This document shows, one piece after another, positions 5,952-8,401 of a stretch of DNA of 8,401 nt. The notes beneath the pieces were generated by a model. It saw only the letters and a program-made list of their open reading frames with translations, searched no databases and had not been told where the DNA came from. Each line of letters opens with the position of its first letter. Position 1 is the stretch's first letter. Source of the stretch: Thermococcus sp. (GTDB taxonomy: Archaea > Methanobacteriota_B > Thermococci > Thermococcales > Thermococcaceae); assembly GCA_027065835.1 (NCBI GenBank), contig JAMONK010000174.1:1-8401 (forward strand). Direction: 5' to 3'. Position numbers and translations under genes: made by a program.

Positions 5952-5960
5952 CTTAAATAA
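5952..5960 (-). promoter_or_regulatory. TATA box of the zinc-finger operon
   Basis: On the minus strand TTATTTAAG, preceded by a purine-rich BRE-like GGAAA. It lies about 34 nt upstream of the ATG at 5921, so the leader would be under 10 nt, with GGTGAT close to the start codon. A perfect inverted repeat (5968-5982) lies just upstream of the BRE. Confidence 0.4.
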
Positions 5961-5967
5961 TTTCCGT

Positions 5968-5982
5968 ACGTAACCTTTACGT
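5968..5982. repeat. Perfect inverted repeat beside the zinc-finger promoter
   Basis: ACGTAA-CCT-TTACGT, two perfect 6-bp arms separated by 3 bp, lying directly upstream of the BRE/TATA of the minus-strand zinc-finger gene. The position suits an operator for a dimeric regulator. It may equally be chance in AT-rich DNA. Confidence 0.35.
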
Positions 5983-6340
5983 TCGATTTTAGTGTCGGAG
6001 TTTTACTCCTTCCATGCAACTCTGACGCCAGAAAAACCCCATTAAGAATAATTCGTAAAATCATTATCAGTCCCGAGATAATGTGACAAAAAAGTCAAAG
6101 AGCCACTAGCAAAGACTTAACCAGGGTATTGATCATCGAGGTAAGTAAAGGATTTTCTTCCAGCCGACAACCGTTAGAGGTGATATTCGACGGTGGGAGT
6201 CTGAAATAGCGTACAAGCTCCCCGAACACATCAAAGAACAGGAACAGCTTTTCTAATCGCATTGAGACCATCACAACTCTGGAAATTCCAAATCGGCGAC
6301 CTGAAAGACCTATGGTGAAGCCCATGACCGTAATGGCTAT

Positions 6341-6349
6341 ATCTAGTCC
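6341..6349 (+). promoter_or_regulatory. TATA-like box of the RHH/int(N)-like ORF
   Basis: ATCTAGTCC region, with CTATATCT spanning about 6338-6345. It is the only TATA-like sequence at a suitable distance: transcription would start near 6370, exactly where the tandem palindromes begin, giving a leader of about 50 nt before the ATG at 6423. The match to consensus is modest. Confidence 0.3.
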
Positions 6350-6369
6350 GCAGGTGGTATCTCAGTATA

Positions 6370-6397
6370 GCCACATGTGGCCATGTGTGGCCACACA
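6370..6397. promoter_or_regulatory. Two tandem perfect palindromes, putative RHH operator
   Basis: GCCACATGTGGC (6370-6381, 12 bp) and TGTGTGGCCACACA (6384-6397, 14 bp) are both perfect palindromes separated by 2 bp, and they share TGTGGCCA-type elements. They lie at the expected transcription start of the RHH ORF that follows. RHH dimers usually bind side by side to tandem palindromic sites and repress their own gene, so this is a natural candidate operator. The link to this RHH protein is inference. Confidence 0.5.
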
Positions 6398-6422
6398 GAA
6401 TTGGGTGGAGGATGGCCTTGAA

Positions 6423-6659
6423 ATGGCCAAAGAGAAGCCTGAAAGAACTCGTGTACCAATCCACATCACGCTTAGTCCGCAGGTCATCGAACTTATGGAT
6501 AAGGCAACGTATAATAGGAGCCGTTTCATAGAAGACGCCATTCTAGTGAGGCTTTCACTCAAGAACCGGCCGGAGAAACGGGAAGGAGGATTGTGGAGCC
6601 GGGAGCGGGATTTGAACCCGCGACCTGCGGATTACGAGTCCGCCGCCCTGCCGAGCTAG
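6423..6659 (+). CDS. RHH-domain ORF reading through the tRNA-Thr 3' half; putative int(N) of a split integrase
   Basis: A 78-residue ORF. Residues about 10-48 (RVPIHITLSPQVIELMDKAT, then NRSRFIEDAILVRL) fit a ribbon-helix-helix DNA-binding domain: a short beta strand, helix, turn and a second helix starting at RSRFIEDA. From residue 57, LWSRERDLNPRPADYESAAL is the in-frame translation of the 3' half of the tRNA-Thr gene read antisense; the stop TAG lies at 6657-6659 inside the tRNA. In-frame reading through an att site is the hallmark of SSV/pT26-2-type integrases, whose gene is cut on integration into int(N) at the tRNA and int(C) at the far end. Here int(C) is missing. The ATG at 6423 is preferred, with GGTGGAGG (6404-6411) upstream; an extended start at 6312 would include promoter sequence. 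Alternatively it is an independent RHH regulator that merely runs into the tRNA. Confidence 0.6.
   Translation: MAKEKPERTRVPIHITLSPQVIELMDKATYNRSRFIEDAILVRLSLKNRPEKREGGLWSRERDLNPRPADYESAALPS
6592..6613 (+). repeat. attR-like 22-bp repeat within the tRNA-Thr 3' end
   Basis: Exact partner of 4329-4350. It covers the encoded CCA, the acceptor 3' strand and the T arm of tRNA-Thr, plus 2 bp beyond the CCA. This is the copy that keeps the tRNA intact. Confidence 0.7.
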
Positions 6660-6670
6660 GCTACCCCGGC
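6594..6670 (-). tRNA. tRNA-Thr(CGT), CCA encoded
   Basis: 77 nt fold into a full cloverleaf. The acceptor GCCGGGG pairs with TCCCGGC (one G-T pair). The D stem is GCCT/GGGC. The anticodon stem GCGGA/TCCGC closes loop CTCGTAA, with anticodon CGT (6634-6636) reading ACG threonine codons. The T arm is GCGGG-TTCAAAT-CCCGC. The discriminator is T, as usual for archaeal tRNA-Thr, followed by an encoded CCA. No intron is seen. The gene serves as the integration target of the neighbouring element and stays intact. Confidence 0.96.
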
Positions 6671-6698
6671 ACGACCGATGCATTGGAGGTAGGTTAGG

Positions 6699-6705
6699 TT
6701 TATAA
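6699..6705 (-). promoter_or_regulatory. TATA box of tRNA-Thr
   Basis: Minus-strand TTATAAA preceded by the A-rich BRE-like AAAAAC. It lies about 30 nt upstream of the tRNA 5' end, between the PAP2 stop and the tRNA, so the tRNA has its own promoter even though PAP2 points the same way. Confidence 0.65.
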
Positions 6706-6725
6706 GTTTTTCCCGGCCTTCAAAC

Positions 6726-7544
6726 CTAAGGTTTCGGGGTGTGGATGGCGAGAAGTAGCACCGATAGGCCCACCAAGAGTCCAACCACCGTCACCCGCTG
6801 GATATGGGAAACCCCCATTTCCCTGATGCTCTCCGGTACTTTAAGCGTGTGTCCGCTGGTGACTTTTACGATGATGAAAGCTAGCAGGATACCCGCCACT
6901 GCGTCATATACCCAGTGATGCCCTAAAAGAACCGTCGCAAAGGGTATCATCAGATTCAGCAGGATCAGGAGTTTTGCCCAAATTTTGTCCCTGTGGTGCC
7001 ATATCGTCAGCAGGTTTATCATCGCAACGGTGTTGTGAAGTGAGGGAAAGACGAACTCCTGCCGGGTGAGGTAGGTGTTGTCCAGGTAGAACCCGGGGAT
7101 ATGATAGACGTAGTGGGGGGCGTAAACGTGGAAGATGGAGTAGATTAACCCGCATGAAACATAGGCCAGCAGGTACCTCATGGCAAGCTCATCGGATGCC
7201 TTCAGGTCCCTCCAGTAAATCAGTATGAAAAAGACCGTGAGGGCTATCGAACCCGTGAAACCAATGTAGTACGTTACCCTCATGGTGATGTAGAGCGGGA
7301 GAAGGGAGTGGGTGAACCGTACCACGGAGATGACAAAGGACTTCGATGTGAGCGGCAGCCTCAGGAGCTCCTGGGTTACGTTCCTGCTGTGGTTTTGGAT
7401 GAGTCCGTAGGCGACGGTAAACGCGATCCATCCAAGGTACAGGAGAAGAAGGACGTTCAAACGAACTAGTACCTCTTTGTCGTTAAGCGAGGACTTCACC
7501 ACCCGAGCAGTGCTGGCAAGCGCGTCCTTCACCTTTCCCGCCAT
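6726..7544 (-). CDS. PAP2/AUR1-like membrane phosphatase or inositol phosphotransferase
   Basis: A 272-residue polytopic membrane protein of the PAP2 superfamily. The catalytic motifs are FPSLHNTVAM (166-175), with His170 as the acid/base residue, and LLGHHWVYDAVAG (206-218), with His210 as the nucleophile and Asp214 its partner. The classical first motif KxxxxxxRP and the SR of the third motif are missing. This variant pattern is seen in the AUR1/inositol phosphotransferase-like branch, which moves a phosphoryl head group between lipids or alcohols. Helices run from about 29-49, 70-110, 123-141, 170-183, 190-226 and 250-267. Substrate is unknown; archaeal inositol lipids or polyprenyl phosphates are possibilities. 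Its promoter lies in the divergent gap to the HAD gene. Confidence 0.85.
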   Translation of the reverse strand: MAGKVKDALASTARVVKSSLNDKEVLVRLNVLLLLYLGWIAFTVAYGLIQNHSRNVTQELLRLPLTSKSFVISVVRFTHSLLPLYITMRVTYYIGFTGSIALTVFFILIYWRDLKASDELAMRYLLAYVSCGLIYSIFHVYAPHYVYHIPGFYLDNTYLTRQEFVFPSLHNTVAMINLLTIWHHRDKIWAKLLILLNLMIPFATVLLGHHWVYDAVAGILLAFIIVKVTSGHTLKVPESIREMGVSHIQRVTVVGLLVGLSVLLLAIHTPKP

Positions 7545-7578
7545 TTCTGATCAACCGCTCCAACTTATCGAAGGTCGT

Positions 7579-7586
7579 ATTTAAAC
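7579..7586 (-). promoter_or_regulatory. TATA box of the PAP2-like gene
   Basis: Minus-strand TTTAAATA preceded by purine-rich GAAAAG. Transcription would start near 7556, leaving a leader of about 12 nt. Only a weak GGTTGATC lies upstream of the ATG as ribosome binding site. Confidence 0.55.
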
Positions 7587-7659
7587 TTTTCTAAGTTGTA
7601 TTGTGACGTGTCAACAATTTTAACGGGCTTCACCCATTTGATTAGCCCTTGTTCACAAC

Positions 7660-7667
7660 CTTTTTAT
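7660..7667 (+). promoter_or_regulatory. TATA-like box of the HAD/YigZ operon
   Basis: CTTTTTAT, about 26 nt before a predicted start near 7690 and just ahead of the ribosome binding site GGTGAG (7690-7695). An inverted repeat, GGGCT (7625-7629) with AGCCC (7644-7648), lies upstream and may be coincidental. Confidence 0.4.
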
Positions 7668-7699
7668 GGGTTCCGGTGTAACGTCCCTCGGTGAGTGAA

Positions 7700-8152
7700 A
7701 TGGAAGCATCTATCCCCAACTTCGGGAGAATCAGCTTTAAGAACGTACTTTTTGACCTCAACGGCACGCTGGGGAAAGAAGGGCATTTGGAAGGTGAGGT
7801 CAAGCGTCTCCTTGAAAGGCTCGCAGACAAGTACACGGTCGTCGTTCTGAGCGCAGATACCTTTGGAACCCTGGAGGAAGAGCTGAGGGGCCTTCCTGTG
7901 AGGATCGAGAGGGTTTCAAGCGGTACCGAGAAGGCAGAGATAGCCGAGGGGTACAAACCCTATGCCGCGGTGGGAAACGGCAACAACGACGTGGCCATGC
8001 TCGAAGGGGCGGAGCTGGCTTTCTGCGTGATAGGGCCCGAGGGAGCAACAACCGACGCCCTTCTCGCCAGCGATGTGGTGGTGAGGGACGTTAAGGATGC
8101 GATGGCGATGCTCCTCGACGAGAGAAAGCTCATAGCGACGCTCAGAGGGTGA
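7700..8152 (+). CDS. HAD-superfamily phosphatase, soluble P-type-ATPase-like (COG4087-like)
   Basis: A 150-residue single-domain HAD hydrolase without an obvious cap. Motif I is FDLNGTL (18-24), with Asp19 as nucleophile. Asn replaces the second Asp of phosphatases, as in the P-type ATPase DKTGT pattern. Motif II is VVLSADT (48-54). Lys78 is a candidate motif III lysine. Motif IV is VGNGNNDVAML (91-101), close to the GDGxND of P-type ATPases but with Asn in the first acidic position. It thus resembles the 'soluble P-type ATPase' group typified by Methanocaldococcus MJ0968; its substrate is unknown. ATG 7700 is preferred because GGTGAG (7690-7695) would serve it; GTG 7691 in the same frame overlaps that site. 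The stop overlaps the ribosome binding site of the next gene. Confidence 0.87.
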   Translation: MEASIPNFGRISFKNVLFDLNGTLGKEGHLEGEVKRLLERLADKYTVVVLSADTFGTLEEELRGLPVRIERVSSGTEKAEIAEGYKPYAAVGNGNNDVAMLEGAELAFCVIGPEGATTDALLASDVVVRDVKDAMAMLLDERKLIATLRG

Positions 8153-8155
8153 GCT

Positions 8156-8401
8156 ATGGACTACAGAACGCTGAGGGGAGTCGGAACCTCAAGGCTTGTA
8201 ATCAAAAAGTCGGTTTTCATAGGCTACGCCTCGCCGGCGAAAACGGAGGAAGAGGCCAGAGCCTTCATCTCAAAAATCAAGGCCCACCACAGCGATGCAA
8301 CGCACAACGTTTCCGCCTATCTCATCAACGACGGAAAGAACTTCGCGGTTCGCTACGATGACGACGGCGAGCCCAAGGGCAGTGCGGGAAAGCCAGTTCT
8401 C
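8156..8401 (+). CDS. YigZ/IMPACT (UPF0029) family protein, 3' end outside the window
   Basis: The first 82 residues of a YigZ/IMPACT-family protein. Landmarks match the family order: a short N-terminal lead ending SRLVIKKSVFIGYASPAKTE (12-31); an EEARAFISKIKAHHSDATHN stretch (32-51), with its conserved DATH; a hydrophobic AYLI (54-57); and the signature YDDDGEPKGSAGKPVL (67-82) at the window edge. Eukaryotic IMPACT binds GCN1 and affects translation control; the bacterial and archaeal members have ribosomal protein S5 domain 2-like folds and no firm function. The gene starts 3 nt after the HAD stop, with GGGTGAG spanning that stop as ribosome binding site, so the two form a coupled operon. 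No stop is reached before 8401. Confidence 0.9.
   Translation, partial: MDYRTLRGVGTSRLVIKKSVFIGYASPAKTEEEARAFISKIKAHHSDATHNVSAYLINDGKNFAVRYDDDGEPKGSAGKPVL

Larger units (their letters stand above)
5922..6422. other. About 0.5 kb without a confident gene; promoter-like and palindromic DNA
   Basis: I find no convincing gene in this AT-rich stretch. It holds the likely minus-strand promoter of the zinc-finger operon (5952-5982), three short inverted repeats (5968-5982, 5997-6009 and 6062-6083) and the promoter and palindromes of the RHH ORF (6341-6397). Weak coding traces occur on the plus strand. One frame reads TRVLIIEVSKGFSSSRQPLE onward from about 6118 to a TAG at about 6207. An adjacent frame reads WESEIAYKLPEHIKEQEQLF before a TAA near 6256. 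A decayed gene with frameshifts is possible, but neither piece has a start codon or a recognisable family. Confidence 0.4.
4329..6613. mobile_element. Decayed integrated element bounded by tRNA-Thr 3'-end direct repeats
   Basis: About 2.3 kb lies between a 22-bp exact direct repeat. One copy (6592-6613) is the 3' end of the intact tRNA-Thr gene. The other (4329-4350) is an orphan fragment of it. This is the classic footprint of integrase-mediated insertion at a tRNA 3' end, with the element on the 3' side of the tRNA as expected. The interior is visibly more AT-rich than its flanks. It carries typical accessory genes: a HEPN/MNT pair, a zinc-finger pseudogene, a lysine-rich small ORF and an RHH ORF running into the tRNA. 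No integrase catalytic region or replication gene is present, so this is a remnant, probably of a plasmid or virus that integrated by the SSV/pT26-2 mechanism. Comparison with a relative lacking the insertion would confirm the limits. Confidence 0.65.

Noticed and set aside
6095..6325. 76-codon minus-strand ORF
   Set aside because: No motif, no ribosome binding site, and no typical promoter. The plus-strand trace opposite it is equally protein-like, so neither is accepted as a gene.
6312..6422. Upstream ATG starts (6312, 6324) for the RHH ORF
   Set aside because: They would place the TATA-like box and the tandem palindromes inside the coding region, and the added residues look non-conserved. 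ATG 6423 begins just before the RHH domain with a ribosome binding site upstream.
1..8401. CRISPR array, insertion sequence or rRNA
   Set aside because: No regularly spaced repeats of CRISPR length, no transposase motifs with terminal inverted repeats, and no rRNA-like sequence were seen. The 39-bp spacing of the three operator-like sites is too short and their repeats too small for CRISPR.

Overview
The window looks like a chromosome segment of a hyperthermophilic archaeon of the Thermococcales, most likely Thermococcus. I base this on the gene families, on archaeal TATA/BRE promoters with short leaders and GGTGA-type ribosome binding sites, on the archease/tRNA m5C methyltransferase gene pair known from Pyrococcus abyssi, and on a tRNA-Thr gene that encodes its own CCA. 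No database search was possible, so all assignments come from reading motifs.

Positions 42-1873 (minus strand) hold a compact RNA-modification operon: archease, a NOL1/NOP2/Sun-type RNA m5C methyltransferase, then a separate small protein resembling the C-terminal RNA-binding part of bacterial RsmF. A 56-bp divergent promoter region separates it from a plus-strand operon of panB (ketopantoate hydroxymethyltransferase, coenzyme A synthesis) and a family 2 glycosyltransferase of dolichyl-phosphate-sugar synthase type. These two are coupled by an ATGA overlap. The glycosyltransferase overlaps tail-to-tail with a minus-strand EamA-type transporter.

Positions 4329-6613 look like a small, decayed integrated element. 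A full tRNA-Thr(CGT) gene (6594-6670, minus) stands at one end, and a 22-bp exact copy of its 3' end stands at the other (4329-4350), followed by about 20 bp of weaker similarity. Between them lie: a HEPN/MNT gene pair of toxin-antitoxin type, under a promoter flanked by three evenly spaced 14-bp operator-like sites; a minus-strand C2H2 zinc-finger gene broken by an in-frame TGA; an overlapping lysine-rich small ORF; about 0.5 kb with no confident gene; and a ribbon-helix-helix ORF that reads in frame through the 3' half of the tRNA gene. That last arrangement is what the N-terminal half of an integrase split by SSV/pT26-2-type integration looks like. The matching C-terminal half is absent, so the element is probably immobile.

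Beyond the tRNA the core genome resumes: a PAP2/AUR1-like membrane phosphatase or phosphotransferase (minus), then a divergent plus-strand pair of a P-type-ATPase-like HAD phosphatase and a YigZ/IMPACT-family gene cut by the window end.

The parts most worth a second look are the three-operator HEPN/MNT promoter, the RHH/tRNA-overlapping integrase-like ORF with its tandem palindromes, and the nonsense-interrupted zinc-finger gene.
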